NCBI GenBank assembly: GCA_031772625.1 | Contig: CM062805.1 | Span: forward strand, 798,501,119-798,565,118 | Direction of reading: 5' to 3' | Source of the DNA: Pinus tabuliformis | Lineage: Eukaryota; Streptophyta; Pinopsida; Pinales; Pinaceae | DNA: 64,000 bases | Shown here: piece by piece, positions 1 to 11,498 of the stretch | Position numbering within the stretch: the first letter of the stretch is position 1 | Layout of the letters: every line of letters starts with the position of its first letter | Notes under the pieces: model-generated | What the model was told of the DNA's origin: nothing | Database searches by the model: none | Seen by the model: the letters and a program-made list of their open reading frames with translations, nothing else | Made by a program: the position numbers and the translations under genes

Positions 1-1182
1 ACAGATGAGGTGGTTCCTGATGGTGTGGACGAGGTGGAGCTTGCCCGTGTTAAACTTGAGCAAGCAGAAAGAGAATGTACGCTGGTTCTTGCCGATTTCA
101 GGACCATTTCGGTGACAGGGGATTTCCTTAGCTTAACAGAGACTGATTTGTCTCCAGAAAAGGCGGGTGCTCTTTGGATGATTTCCAGTGGAAAAGCTGC
201 TCTGGTTCAAAAGCTGAAAAAAGAGTTGGGAGTATTTTTTTTCCCTGAAGAGGAACAAGATTCCAAAAAGCCTCAGGAAGTTTGGAAGGTTTCAACTACA
301 GCTGGCTCAAGGCGTGGGAATAGAGGGTTATCATCCAGTCATGAACAAGGATCATCCAGTAGTAAAGCTAGGGAAGACAGCTTATCTAGGGGTAGTGCAC
401 CTGGAACACCACTGGTTCCGATTGGAGTCAGCTCATCCCATTTACATAGTGATCCAGCTGAACTGAGCTTCCTAATGGCTGCACAGGTTCTTGAGGCATC
501 TAGATTGCCAAGATTGCCGAGGTCAGGAAATCTATCCCTTGATAAAGTCATAACTGAATTCATGCTACGTGTTGATTCAACTCCTACATGTATGAAACAT
601 GTACCTTTAGGAAATGATGACCCTGCAAATGGATTGACATTCAATATGACAAAGTTGAAATATGAGCTTTGTTATAGTCGAGGGAGACAGTGCTACACCT
701 TTGATTGTAAGCGTGATCCTCTTGATCTTGTGTACCAGGGTTTAGATCTACACATGCTAAAGGCAGAATTGAAGAACAACTCGTCCACAAGCAATATTGA
801 AGAAATTAATAAAAATACTAAGAGATGGAAACAGCCACCAGGGTCAACTGATGGTATTGCTAATAAATCATATCAGGAAACTGGAGTCGTCATAGACAAA
901 GCTAATGAAGGTGGGCAAGTGAAAAGACCTCAATTTGTTGCTGCCTTTTGTCAGTCAAATGTTGGTGACGTGAGCCCAAATGTCTTGGGTACATTTTGTA
1001 TAGACACTGGATTGCCTTGTGATTTCAATCACAGCACTTGTAATGGGAAAAATGAGTTATGTTATGGTCAAGGCCCAGGATACCCAGATGAATTTGCAAG
1101 CACTCGCATAATTGGAGAGAGACAATTCAACAAAGCTACTGAATTATTCAACAGTGCAACTAAGCAGTTGTCAGGGGGATGA
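1..1182 (+). pseudogene. Chimeric ORF of shuffled SABRE/KIP fragments plus a neutral ceramidase fragment
   Basis: The frame is open from the window edge (a GTG at 10 is only the first usable start) to TGA at 1180-1182, about 393 codons. Codons 1 to about 70 (VVPDGVDEVELAR, LWMISSGK) match the later part of plant SABRE/KIP, a very large bridge-like lipid-transfer protein. FFPEEEQDS and EVWKVSTTAGSRR follow and come from still further downstream, joined by a deletion. The next block (RSGNLSLDKV, MTKLKYELCYSRG, DPLDLVYQGLDLHM) belongs well upstream of both, so the order is rearranged. From about residue 305 (FVAAFCQSNVGDVSPNVLG, GPGYPDEF, STRIIGERQF) it is neutral ceramidase, a lysosomal/ER-type ceramide hydrolase. 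No intron is visible inside any block. It ends 16 bases before an LTR, where the internal region of a retrotransposon would end. I infer transduplication, and the product is unlikely to keep either parent activity. Family assignment rests on remembered motifs. Confidence 0.8.
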
Positions 1183-1198
1183 CAAAGGGAGATGTCAG
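1183..1198 (+). promoter_or_regulatory. Polypurine tract before the first LTR
   Basis: The purine-rich ACAAAGGGAGATG lies directly upstream of the LTR terminus TGTTGGGCC. The same AAGGGAGA core precedes the second LTR at 8240-8249. This marks 1-1198 as the 3' end of an LTR-element internal region and not ordinary flank. Confidence 0.6.
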
Positions 1199-2508
1199 TG
1201 TTGGGCCTTAGTTTTGATCTTCTTTTTGCTTTGAGAAACTTACCTAAACACCTATTTATCCTTTATTTCCACTCCATTCATTCCATTTCAATGAATATTT
1301 GATGTCTAAATAGGTATTTAACTTTAATTTGTCAAATACTAAAGTTTTTATTAAAGTTTGATTTTAAGTGCAATTTTGGCAATTTCAGAAATTCCCGTAA
1401 TCACTTTATGGTTAATATGGATGCAGGCCACTTGAGCACGAATGGGATACATGAATGCAAAGCTTGGGAACTAGGAACAATCCACCTATGCTTGGTTACA
1501 ACAGAAAGAGCTTTATTATGCCTTTTTGGAGCTAGTCAATCATGACTAGTCATCCAGAAATCCCATCTAAATAGGGCTGTTTTGGGATCCCAAGATATTA
1601 GTCATATTTATTGGGATGAGGGAGTTGGATTCGACTTGGATAGGTGTATAGGAGTAGATATGTTTGTTAGAGTGATTGTAGTTCAGTTGGTTTCATGAAC
1701 TCCTTATTTAAGAGCCACACTTTGATGGCTCAACACACTTGACATATGATACTATTATGCTGTAATATTTTTGGTTTGAAGACTTGAGTTGGAGACTTAT
1801 GTTACTTTCATTTTGCTGATCAATACATGGATGTTTTGCTGATCTAAAGATTCTGATATCATCTTCATAAGTGTGCAAGGCAAGGGTGGAGGGCCCCCAC
1901 TCCAAGCTAAGTACACTTCCAAGTTAAACTAGTTTTATTTCATTGCAAATCTGGTTGATGGTAGCTTTAGTTTTTCAAAGTCTTATTTCAGATTGCCTTA
2001 TGGTTATTCATAGTGATTGATTTCATTTGTTAATGGTTTATTCATCATCTAATTGAGTTGGAAAACAAGTGTTCAAGTTGGGCATTCCCTCTATGAAATG
2101 GTGAATCAGAACTAGTCTCTTTTGTTTACATGCAAATAGTTTGTTTCCATTTAGATTTATATCTTAAGATGAATAAGTTATGTTGGAAAACTTTAAGTGT
2201 CTCTTAAGTTAAGAGCCTTTTTCATGTATGATTTATGCATCTTGAGTTTCTGGTTATCATCTCTAATTCATTAAGTAATAACTGAGGTGGAAGTAGACTT
2301 CTTGAGTCAAGAACTCTTTCAGTATTTCCTCTTTTAAGCTGATTGAATCAAGAGTTTTAAGATATATTTTCTCTTAGTTTTTAATTATTTATCTTTCAAA
2401 GTTTGATTATATTTGATCTTCACAAATAGTGAATTTGCCTCCAAGAATAAACAACCCGGATTGATAGTAAATAATTGTGCTAGTTCAGGAACATAAATTA
2501 GCTCAACA
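1199..2508 (+). repeat. LTR (left copy)
   Basis: It starts TGTTGGGCC and ends GCTCAACA, with a primer-binding site 3 bases later. It contains two short hairpins with different stems around a central G (2201-2215 CTCTTAA/TTAAGAG and 2299-2313 TTCTTGA/TCAAGAA), the same design as hairpins in the LTR at 11915-13275. The short 65-codon ORF on the minus strand recurs in the other LTR only because the LTRs are duplicates. Confidence 0.9.
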
Positions 2509-2511
2509 TTT

Positions 2512-2529
2512 TGGCGCCGTTGCCGGGGA
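2512..2529 (+). promoter_or_regulatory. Primer-binding site, tRNA-Asp type
   Basis: TGGCGCCGTTGCCGGGGA lies 3 bases after the LTR and is complementary to the 3' end of plant tRNA-Asp, the priming tRNA commonly described for Athila-type elements. Confidence 0.8.
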
Positions 2530-4974
2530 GGCAAATATCGGCATAGTCAATAGAGAGATAAAATCCAAAATAAACAAAAACATTAGTTACATTTCATTTC
2601 TTTAATTATGTTTCTTTAGGCCTAGAAATAGAGATCCTAGAATTAGGTTTCCAAAACAAAACCCCCCAACAAAAACATAAAATCAAAAAAATAACTACAA
2701 AATCCATTTTCAACGACAAGATGATGTTAAAGAACAGGTTACAACACTACTCCATTCTTCAACCTTCTTTCTCATCAAATCTTTATGATCAAATAAATTT
2801 TCATGTCCAAACATTCATTAAAGTATACTTTTCAAATTTGGATATGAGTTTACTTATGATCTTGTTACGAAAATGGATGCACTGGAAATTCTCTTATACT
2901 TGAGAGAATGGATTAGTTTTCTAAAATAGAATAGGATAGAATAGAATCAATAAACAAGTAGAATGAACTCACAATAAGACATCCATAATAAATTTGTTTC
3001 AAACAATTTCTTCAAATCATTGTTCAATATTCATTTGAAAGGACTACATGGCAAAATGCAGTAAGACCAAGCCTATTTTGGGTAACCATATAGGATCATT
3101 TTGAAATCATGGTTTATTTTACATATATCTTGAAATCTAGTTTTGAAATCCATTTTGAAGTTCTCAATTCATATCACAAATAAAAATGTGATCAAAATCA
3201 AAACTAGGTCTCAAGTGAAATGTTGAAAACAGAGTTAGTACAGCCTATATTTGAAGTGTCTAATGGAAACATTTTTATCTGAAATTCATAGGGAACATAG
3301 CCCTTTGAATCTAGTTTCAAAATAAATTTGAATCACTTCAATCAGGCATCATATGAAAAAGTTATTCTTGAAATACTAACTGTTTGTCGAAAAATCTGCA
3401 GGGTGACAATTCTAGGTCTTGACTGTTCATTGGCATATTTGACATACCAAATCATCTTCTTTTCAAAACCTGTTTATATGGGAGATATATCTTCAAGTCT
3501 AGTTTAAGACACAATTTGAATCATCCCATTTGGAGGTGAAATGAAAAAAATTATGCCACATTTAGTGACTGCATGTCTTCAAACCAGCATAATAAAACTC
3601 TACCTCCTAGGCCTGTTCATCACCAATTTTTTTTGATATCAAGCCTAAGAATTTTTAAAACCTATTTCTACTGGAAATAAAAAATGAATCTACTTTAATA
3701 TCCAAGTGGAATCACATTTATCTTATCTTTATCAAAGAAGTTACGCTTCAAATAGTGACTGTTGGTCTAGTTACAAATTCACAAGCAGCCCTATCAAACA
3801 TGGCACCCCTTATAATTTTTACCATATCATTTTAAACCATTTTGAAAACCTGTTTATACAGGAGGTAGCCATATGAATTCACTTAAGCTTGGCTTTGAAA
3901 TCTCTCTAATAGGATATCAAACGAATATTTTGTAAACAAAATACCACTAGGAGGTCTAGGCTGGCCACCATTCCTCAAAGGGGTAAATAAATGCATTATG
4001 TTTGTCTATCATATTTGGACTTGTTTTCTAAGCAATGCTTGTAATGATTTACATGTTTATTGGAAGAAGAGAGACTGTACACCTCTCTTCCTCCATCATC
4101 TAATGTTGAATTGCAGGCAAGAGCTATGTTTTGCAGGTCATAGGAAGAATGAAGGAGTGAACTCCATGGATGAAGTAATTTTCAAAGTCAAATTCATATT
4201 TAAGAATATGAATACAAATGTTCAAGTCAAAGCAAAGTGAAAATTCACCTGATGTTGAGTTCATTCAATGAAACTCAAACTCTTGAAGCTTGCTCTTCAA
4301 TGTTGACCAACAACATCAACAAACCCTACAACATGATAGAGATCAAAGCAAAAAGACATGAAGACAATCATTAGAAGAAGCAGTCAAGTTTAGTACCATG
4401 TCAAGTCACATCAATTTCCAAAGAAGCCTTTCATATTGAATTCATATTGTTCATGATTTGTTCATCATCCATATTGTATGTTAAGCTCCATGACCAAGCA
4501 TGTTGAAGTCCAGACTTATGACTTCAATATAACCTATTTCCATAAGCTTTTCATACTTCCCAATTCCATTACACCCCACCTCATTTGTTGTAATTGGTCA
4601 TAGGCTGAAAGTTTATCATCAACCTATTAGCAAAGAGACATTCATGAAACAACTGGTAGAAGAATTAGGACTGGAAATTATGGCTCTGCCATCTTCCAGT
4701 TCGGAAAAATAAAAAAAAATATAAAAAAAAGGAGAAAAACATATATGAAAAAAAACAAAACATAAAAAATAATTGGTTTGCTGGTGAAAACCAGGCAACT
4801 GGCACCATGCAAACTCGAATTCATAGGGGAAAACCAGGGCAACTTGGACTCTATGAATTCTAAAAAAACTTGTTTTACTGTTCTCACATTTTCAATGCAG
4901 GACCTCTCCACACGTGACTTGAGGACAAGTCAAATATTCAGCAAGGGAGAGTTTGTAGCAAGCTTTTAGCTATC
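2530..4974. other. Noncoding internal region of the element
   Basis: AT-rich, with stops in all frames. No retroviral motif was found. The stretch after the primer site has A- and C-rich leader-like sequence (2640-2710). Short ORFs here look random. Confidence 0.6.
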
Positions 4975-5300
4975 ACAGCTAAAGGATTGTGTTGTCCACT
5001 TTGGACCTGAAGCAAATTTGTTGTAGCAGAACTTGAAGGGACCTGAGATGAAACACTATACAGTGGGACCTGAAGCAAACTTAGTTGCAACAGAACCAGA
5101 GCAGAACCGACATAATCTATCAAAAGCATTGCAGAGGGACCTGAAAAGAGAGACATTATTTAAAGGGACCTGAACAATTCAAGAAAGTGAGCAGAGTAAA
5201 ACAAGGAGCAGTAATAAAAGTCTACTTTTTATCTATCCACAGCATTCAACATTCCACCTGTACGAACAGCATTCAACATTCCGCCTGTACAAACAACAGC
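4975..5300 (+). repeat. GGACCTGA repeats and a 27-bp tandem duplication
   Basis: The motif GGACCTGA recurs five times between 5003 and 5173, in a context of AAGCAAA(C/T)TT and AGCAGAAC. Immediately after, a 27-base unit beginning AGCATTCAACATTC occurs twice in tandem (5241-5267 and 5268-5294). Confidence 0.6.
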
Positions 5301-7439
5301 AAGGGAGTATATTTATATCCATTTTGTGCTTGAAATTCAATTTTTTTTTAGAAACTTCTAGCTTTGATCTAATTGACGTTAGTATCTGCAAATATTCATT
5401 GATATTCATTCCAAATATATTCCCTACATTCCCTATTCATATTTCATTTCATTCACATAAACTTCCCTAGGTATTTTCCTTAAACGCAAAAGAATCAAAC
5501 TGGGACCACTCTTTCACTTGCACATGAACTCAGAGCATTAGAATGATTATAATTTTAAACATGACCCCAATGGTCATTTTAAAATTATAAAAGCTATGTT
5601 ATAAAAGTATGCGCTAAAGTTATTAAAGCATTGAACATATACATCAAAGATTATATGAGCGCTAAAGTTTTTACATCATAAGTTATATGAGCGCTCAAAT
5701 TTTTGTGCATAACCTAATACCATTGCAAAACAAATATGGTATGCACATATATATATATATCAAAGGTAATGGTGTAAAATTATTGCATATGCAATAAAAA
5801 GATAAAAGATATATATTATAACCTAATGCGCATATCCAACAAACAAAGGCATATAACATAGTAATACAAGGCCGTGGGTTATGGTAATAAAACAAGCAAT
5901 GGTGAAGGCCGTAAGCATGCAATACGATGGTGAGAGAATTATGATATGGTATAACGTTCCAATTGCAACGTATGAAAAGTTTCAACCATAAGCCTGGACG
6001 TATATCATAACACATATTTGGCATATTATGACACCAACCATATGATAATAACCATACAGTAGTGCAGCAGCCACGTAATGACATGCCATATGCAGAGGTC
6101 GGTGCAATGAGGACGCACGACGACGGCCGGCATCAACAAACAATGCAACGCTAAAGAAAATGATAAGCCATGAGTGCCACGGAGGCCAGCACATAGGTAC
6201 GAGAGGGACACGGTGGTATGGCAGCATTTAAACATTGGGTAATGAAGCGGCGGAAGGACAGCCATGAAAACGCAGCTACCAAGTAATGAAGCGCCGGGTA
6301 CAGAGAAACGGTCATAAGAAACCCTCCCGGCATTGATTCAAACCACATTCTTCATTGCCAAAGAGCTCAGAGAGTTGTGTGAAGCCGAGACGTAGCAAAG
6401 AGGGAAGAGAGTCTGTGAGAGAGTTTTTAAGAGAGATCTGAAGCGTATGAATAAGGAGTCGAGTGTTGTGAGAACATAAGGTGAGAGATTGAGTTAAATC
6501 CGCTCAGAACTGTAGATAGGATGAGTTGCCATTAACTCACGGGTCTTGGTTGCCTTGACACCAGTTTGAAAGACCGGAGAAGGATGGATTGAAGCGTTGT
6601 TTGCATCCCACGCAGCCACAAAGGATCAGGTAAGCACTAAATCCGGGATAACCCCAAGTCTACTGCGTGTATGAATGAATTGACCAGATAGTAATGCGTA
6701 GATTATGGTGTGAATTTATGGTAAAAATCGCCGGCATTTAAAAGATTAATGTGCATGCATAACACGGTGGCAGAGTCTAGTGATTTAATGCATATAATGC
6801 GGAATTTGTTGAACGCCGAGTGCAATAGGGATTGTGATATCCGTTGCTTGTTGAAACCGCCAGTTGCACTCGTTGTATTTACCCTTTGTCGGCCTGCGCG
6901 CTAAGTTTCAGTCGTCGGCATAAGTGCAAATGTTTGGCTGTGCATAGATCATAGTGGCAGTCACCAGAAAACGCCGAGGTCATGGAACGGTTGTCATGTA
7001 TGTTGGCTCATATATACGCACATAAATGTAGGGTTGCACAGTGAATGCGTTAAAACCAAATGCACAGAACAGAGAATGCATATGTGTTTTGAATATGACT
7101 GCCGAGGGTTGTTATATATATGTGTAGCATAAAAATCGATGCGCATTTGTAATGCCGAGAAGCCTTGTCAAGAAACAGAGGAACGCTTTCACTGTGCCTG
7201 TATATTCACATGATTATATATGTGTTTGTGCCATGAAAACGCGTAGGATCACCTTCGTCAATTCGATATTAAGTGCAGATTTTATGGAAAACGAATGATG
7301 CATTGTTTTACCTGTAAACTCTGTGTTTTTATTTGTTTGAGCATTTGTTTGATATAAACAGTGAGGAATATGAGGTGAGCGATTGTGATGAGACCTCTAG
7401 GTTATAACTCTGCAGTTACACAGTCCTATTGTTTGTAAA
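5301..7439. other. Noncoding internal region
   Basis: No coding capacity was recognised. TATATGAGCGCT and GCGCTAAAGT repeat between 5605 and 5700. From about 6100 the base composition rises in CpG (many GCCG and CGCC), unlike the AT-rich sequence before it. 6360-6660 is purine-rich and leader-like, so this part may derive from a second element. Confidence 0.4.
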
Positions 7440-7800
7440 AACAATGATCATTCAGTGATTGCCGCGAGCATTTTTATTTACACAGTTATATTGTTTGAAA
7501 AAAACGATGAGAATTCACAAGGCCGAGAGCAATTTGCTTGTTTTTATACAGTCATCATTTTTGAGAATGCAGTGAGGCTGAGAGCAATTTGCTTGCATAC
7601 AGTCATTATTTTTGAGAAATCAGTGAGAGGCCAGAACACTTTGCTGTGATATAATCAAATTTTCATGAGAGGCCGAGAGAAATTTGTACATTATATACAG
7701 TCATTTGTCCATATGTTTTTGAAGATTTGTTGAGAGGCAGAGAGCAGAGATATGTTTTTGAAGATTTGTTGAGAGGCAGAGAGCAAATTTTTTTGTAATA
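7440..7800 (+). repeat. Degenerate tandem repeat of about 50-60 bp
   Basis: About six imperfect units carry GAGGC(C)GAGAGCAA(A)TTTG alternating with ATACAGTCAT and TTTTTGA. The last two (7708-7786) share the near-identical string GATATGTTTTTGAAGATTTG. The stretch lies in the 3' part of the internal region. Confidence 0.65.
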
Positions 7801-7964
7801 CATGTTAATTGATTCAAGGAAACATGATTATTACTTAAGATATATATATTTTCTTCAAAAACAAAACAGAGGATAATGTGTTAGTAAAGCATATTCAGCT
7901 GATTGTTTGCCTTACACAGGGAATCTAAACAGAGAATAAGGCACATAAAAAGGACAATGCTCAG

Positions 7965-8231
7965 TTGGTCAAAACAAATGAAAAGTTGCAAGAAGAAATA
8001 AGCAGGTTGAAAAGAAGAAATGAATTACTTTCTAACCAAGCATTCAATTGGTTGAAAGACAAAAATATGTGGAAAGCCAAATATGAAAAACAGAAGGTTA
8101 AAACAGCAATGTTGAAGGTAAAACAGGAAACAGAATTTGATTGTTTGAACAGGGAAGCAGCTACAGGTACAACATCCACTTCAGAGGGCAGAAGATCCAA
8201 GAGAAGCAAGCAAGCATGGGGACATGCTTGA
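7965..8231 (+). CDS. Small coiled-coil ORF just upstream of the 3' LTR
   Basis: 88 codons from a non-ATG first codon, rich in K, E and Q with leucines and hydrophobics at heptad-like spacing (EKLQEEISRLKRR, KAKYEKQKVKTAMLKVKQE). The tail is basic (EGRRSKRSKQ). It ends 19 bases before the LTR, the same place where the neighbouring copy carries captured SABRE and ceramidase sequence. It could therefore be another captured exon fragment, although I do not recognise a parent gene. It could also be chance in purine-rich DNA. Confidence 0.35.
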   Translation: MVKTNEKLQEEISRLKRRNELLSNQAFNWLKDKNMWKAKYEKQKVKTAMLKVKQETEFDCLNREAATGTTSTSEGRRSKRSKQAWGHA

Positions 8232-8234
8232 ACA

Positions 8235-8249
8235 TAAGCAAGGGAGAGA
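8235..8249 (+). promoter_or_regulatory. Polypurine tract
   Basis: AAGCAAGGGAGAGA directly abuts the LTR terminus TGTTGGG at 8250 and would prime plus-strand synthesis. Confidence 0.65.
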
Positions 8250-9559
8250 TGTTGGGCCTTAGTTTTGATCTTCTTTTTGCTTTGAGAAACTTACCTAAAC
8301 ACCTATTTATCCTTTATTTCCACTCCATTCATTCCATTTCAATGAATATTTGATGTCTAAACAGGTATTTAACTTTAATTTGTCAAATACTAAAGTTTTT
8401 ATTAAAGTTTGATTTTAAGTGCAATTTTGGCAATTTCAGAAATTCCCGTAATCACTTTATGGTTAATATGGATGCAGGCCACTTGAGCACGAATGGGATA
8501 CATGAATGCAAAGCTTGGGAACTAGGACCAAGCCACCTATGCTTGGTTACAACAGAAAGAGCTTTATTATGCCTTTTTGGAGCTAGTCAATCATGACTAG
8601 TCATCCAGAAATCCCATCTAAATAGGGCTGTTTTGGGATCCCAAGATATTAGTCATATTTCTTGGGATGAGGGAGTTGGATTCGACTTGGATAGGTGTAT
8701 AGGAGTAGATATGTTTGTTAGAGTGATTGTAGTTCATTTGGTTTCATGAACTCCTTATTTAAGAGCCACACTTTGATGGCTCAACACACTTGACATATGA
8801 TACTATTATGCTGTAATATTTTTGGTTTGAAGACTTGAGTTGGAGACTTATGTTACTTTCATTTTGCTGATCAATACATGGATGTTTTGCTGATCTAAAT
8901 ATTCTGATATCATCTTCATAAGTGTGCAAGGCAAGGGTGGAGGGCCCCCACTCCAAGCTAAGTACACTTCCAAGTTAAACTAGTTTTATTTCATTGCAAA
9001 TCTGGTTGATGGTAGCTTTAGTTTTTCAAAGTCTTATTTCAGATTGCCTTATGGTTATTCATAGTGATTGATTTCATTTGTTAATGGTTTATTCATCATC
9101 TAATTGAGTTGGAAAACAAGTGTTCAAGTTGGGCATTCCCTCTATGAAATGGTGAATCAGAACTAGTCTCTTTTGTTTACATGCAAATAGTTTGTTTCCA
9201 TTTAGATTTATATCTTAAGATGAATAAGTTATGTTGGAAAACTTTAAGTGTCTCTTAAGTTAAGAGCCTTTTTCATGTATGATTTATGCATCTTGAGTTT
9301 CTGGTTATCATCTCTAATTCATTAAGTAATAACTGAGGTGGAAGTAGACTTCTTGAGTCAAGAACTCTTTCAGTATTTCCTCTTTTAAGCTGATTGAATC
9401 AAGAGTTTTAAGATATATTTTCTCTTAGTTTTTAATTATTTATCTTTCAAAGTTTGATTATATTTGATCTTCACAAATAGTGAATTTGCCTCCAAGAATA
9501 AACAACCCGGATTGATAGTAAATAATTGTGCTAGTTTAGGAACATAAATTAGCTCAACA
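8250..9559 (+). repeat. LTR (right copy)
   Basis: Same length and ends as 1199-2508, with about seven substitutions by eye and no indel noticed. No primer-binding site follows, so this is the outer 3' end. Confidence 0.9.
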
Positions 9560-10090
9560 CCAAATGCAAAACAGGCTGAGTGACAAAAGCCAAGACCCAT
9601 CCTGCGCGACTCAACCCTATGCATGGGCGCCATCTATTCTTCCGCTTCAGATTCTAAGGATTGGTCAGTTTGTCATCCTTTGTGTACCTGAACGAGTGTC
9701 TTATGCAAGAATAGCTAAATTTGGTATTAATCATAGTTTTCGTTTTCTTTTTAGTTTTATTCTAATTTAGATTTAGTTTTTATTTTTAATTTTTTTTTTT
9801 TTTTTTTTTTGTTTATTTATAATATTAGTTTAATTTCGTTTCATCATTTTAAATTTTCATTCCTTTGTTTTTGAGTTATATGTGCTAGTGAATTTTATAT
9901 ATAAATGATTATTTCAATTAAAAAAAAAATGGAAACAATTAAAAAAAAAAATCAAAAATCAAATCAAACCCATTTAAAAAAAAATCAAAGCAATTTAAAA
10001 AAAAAAAAAAAAAAAAAATTAAAAAAAAAAAAAAAATCAAAGCCATTAAAAAAATAAAAAAATTTCAAAATAATTAAAAAAATTGCAAAT
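9560..10090. other. Low-complexity flank of an older element
   Basis: About 200 bases of unrecognised sequence are followed by a T run (9789-9810) and long A-rich tracts with AATCAAA spacers (9918-10080). No gene is present. It appears to be part of the element whose 3' LTR is at 11915-13275, interrupted at 9559/9560 by the younger insertion. Confidence 0.45.
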
Positions 10091-10361
10091 GGAAATTTCT
10101 TAACAGCTGGAAACATTTATGCTAACTTGTCTTGTTGGAGTTGGGAACGAGCGCGCGAAAGCAACAGGTAAAACATTTATTTCATTTTATATTGGTTGCT
10201 AAGCATTCATACTCATACTTGAATTTTATGTTCTTCAAAAAGCTCTCACAATTTTCATGCAAGATTTGTACTAAGCTTTGACAGGTGCGCGATGATCCAA
10301 GTCCATGTAGATGTGATCTTTCGAAATCACATTCATTATTGAAAGCTTGAAGGAGTTAATT

Positions 10362-10381
10362 ACAAATGTCGTGACATTTGT
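10362..10381. repeat. Near-perfect 20-bp palindrome
   Basis: ACAAATGTC and GACATTTGT flank a 2-base centre, giving a 9-bp perfect inverted repeat in the 3' noncoding part of the element ending at 13275. Confidence 0.6.
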
Positions 10382-10714
10382 GGCTACAGAGAAACCTTTT
10401 GCGTCATGATATGTTACCCACACTTCTCCTGCAAAGCCTCATCAGTCATCCATGTTAAAGTCCATTGATTCATTGACTTATCCATTATGACTTCATACAT
10501 GTCTACTTTTCTGAGTCGCATACATTTTTACCTCCATTCAGTTCATCTTTTTCCCTCATGAATAAACCATCCATATCTCTACATTGCCTTGATTTCCTTG
10601 CCATAAAAATTGTTTGACCATAACATCTTGTATCTATAGTCCTACCAATCATTTGTACGAACTCGCGTTGACTGATGTGGGATTCCTTAAGGCCCACCTT
10701 TCAACAAGTCTTAA

Positions 10715-11027
10715 CCCATCGACCTCAACACCTTATCTGGGATAAAGACTAGAGTCACTATTAGTACCTTGAGGCTTGCATGCCCTAATGGCAAGTCTTC
10801 TCGCCAACGAACAATGGGAATACATTAATGTACCTTGTTTGTTGGATCTTGCAAGTGGCTCGACATCAGCTCATTCATTCGCACTTCGCAAGATGTACTT
10901 GGGTACCTTGGCACTCATTGACATTAATGGTGAGTTTTCCTCGCATTGGTTAACGACATTCATCAATGGTCGGTAATCCAATGACTTCTTTCCATGTTCG
11001 ACATCGACACATTCATTCACATGGAAA
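10715..11027 (+). other. Structured RNA module, copy 1
   Basis: Six stem-loops in order: CCCA/TGGG (10715-10741, loop starts TCGACCTCA); CTTGC/GCAAG (10775-10795); CCAACGAACAA/TTGTTTGTTGG (10804-10845, loop with ATACATTAATG); ATCTTGC/GCAAGAT (10846-10894, loop TCGACATCAG); CATTGG/CCAATG (10944-10983, loop starts TTAAC and ends GGTAAT); TTTCCATGT/ACATGGAAA (10989-11027, loop TCGACATCG). The same six occur in the same order at 56660-56971, mostly with different stem sequences. It lies in the 3' untranslated part of an LTR element. The pairing is seen directly; the function is unknown. Confidence 0.7.
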
Positions 11028-11498
11028 GAAATGTGCCACGATATGGGACGAGATGAAGACTATATGACTCAGGAGCAGATTACTTTGGAACAGTTTCAGT
11101 AGCAGTAATAAAGGATCTACATTCTCGACTACATCCATCATATATGCAACCAAGACACAGATCACATTCTTGTATTCTTCATTCCATGATTCAACAAAAG
11201 GAGCTACACATTTCTACATATACACAGTTTGTCCACTCAGGTAAGTAAAGGTATGTTCTTTCCTAGCTTTTTATCATACAATTCCTTTAATACTAAAATT
11301 GTAATTTTTGGAAAATGTTTCACCATGTTCATATTCACATCCATATTCCATTATCACCCTCCATATGTCATATATATCCTTTCTACACATATCATTCTAA
11401 CCAACATACTTTTTCCAACCAACTACTATTGCATTATGATTCAAATGTTACAATTTTTGCAAATAATGATCAAAGAAAGAAAGGTTGATTAAATGTTT

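Larger units (their letters stand above)
1199..9559 (+). mobile_element. LTR retrotransposon without gag-pol, tRNA-Asp type primer site
   Basis: Two 1310-bp LTRs (1199-2508 and 8250-9559) enclose a 5.7-kb internal region. The LTRs differ at about seven positions by eye, so the copy is young. A primer-binding site follows the left LTR and a polypurine tract precedes the right one. No reverse transcriptase, protease or integrase reading frame is visible, so it must be mobilised in trans. The 5 bases before the left LTR (GTCAG) and after the right LTR (CCAAA) do not match. Together with the polypurine tract before the left LTR, this suggests that LTR is shared with another copy to the left. The primer site is of the kind used by Athila-like elements. 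Confidence 0.8.

Noticed and set aside
339..644. 101-codon minus-strand ORF
   Set aside because: Shadow of the chimeric SABRE/ceramidase frame; no family motif.
1708..1905. 65-codon minus-strand ORF, duplicated at 8759-8956
   Set aside because: Lies wholly in the LTR; identity is explained by LTR duplication and it shows no protein-like pattern.
5695..6348. Overlapping Cys/Leu/Tyr-rich minus-strand ORFs
   Set aside because: Composition follows the local CAT/GGC-rich DNA; three frames are open at once, which is typical of chance.
9918..10080. A-rich tracts as a poly(A) tail of a LINE or retrogene
   Set aside because: Multiple interrupted A runs without a coding sequence or target duplication; better read as low-complexity DNA.
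10305..10350. Possible pseudoknot ATGTGAT/ATCACAT with CTTTC/GAAAG
   Set aside because: The first two strands are directly adjacent, leaving no loop 1, so a standard H-type fold is sterically unlikely; alternative hairpins explain it.
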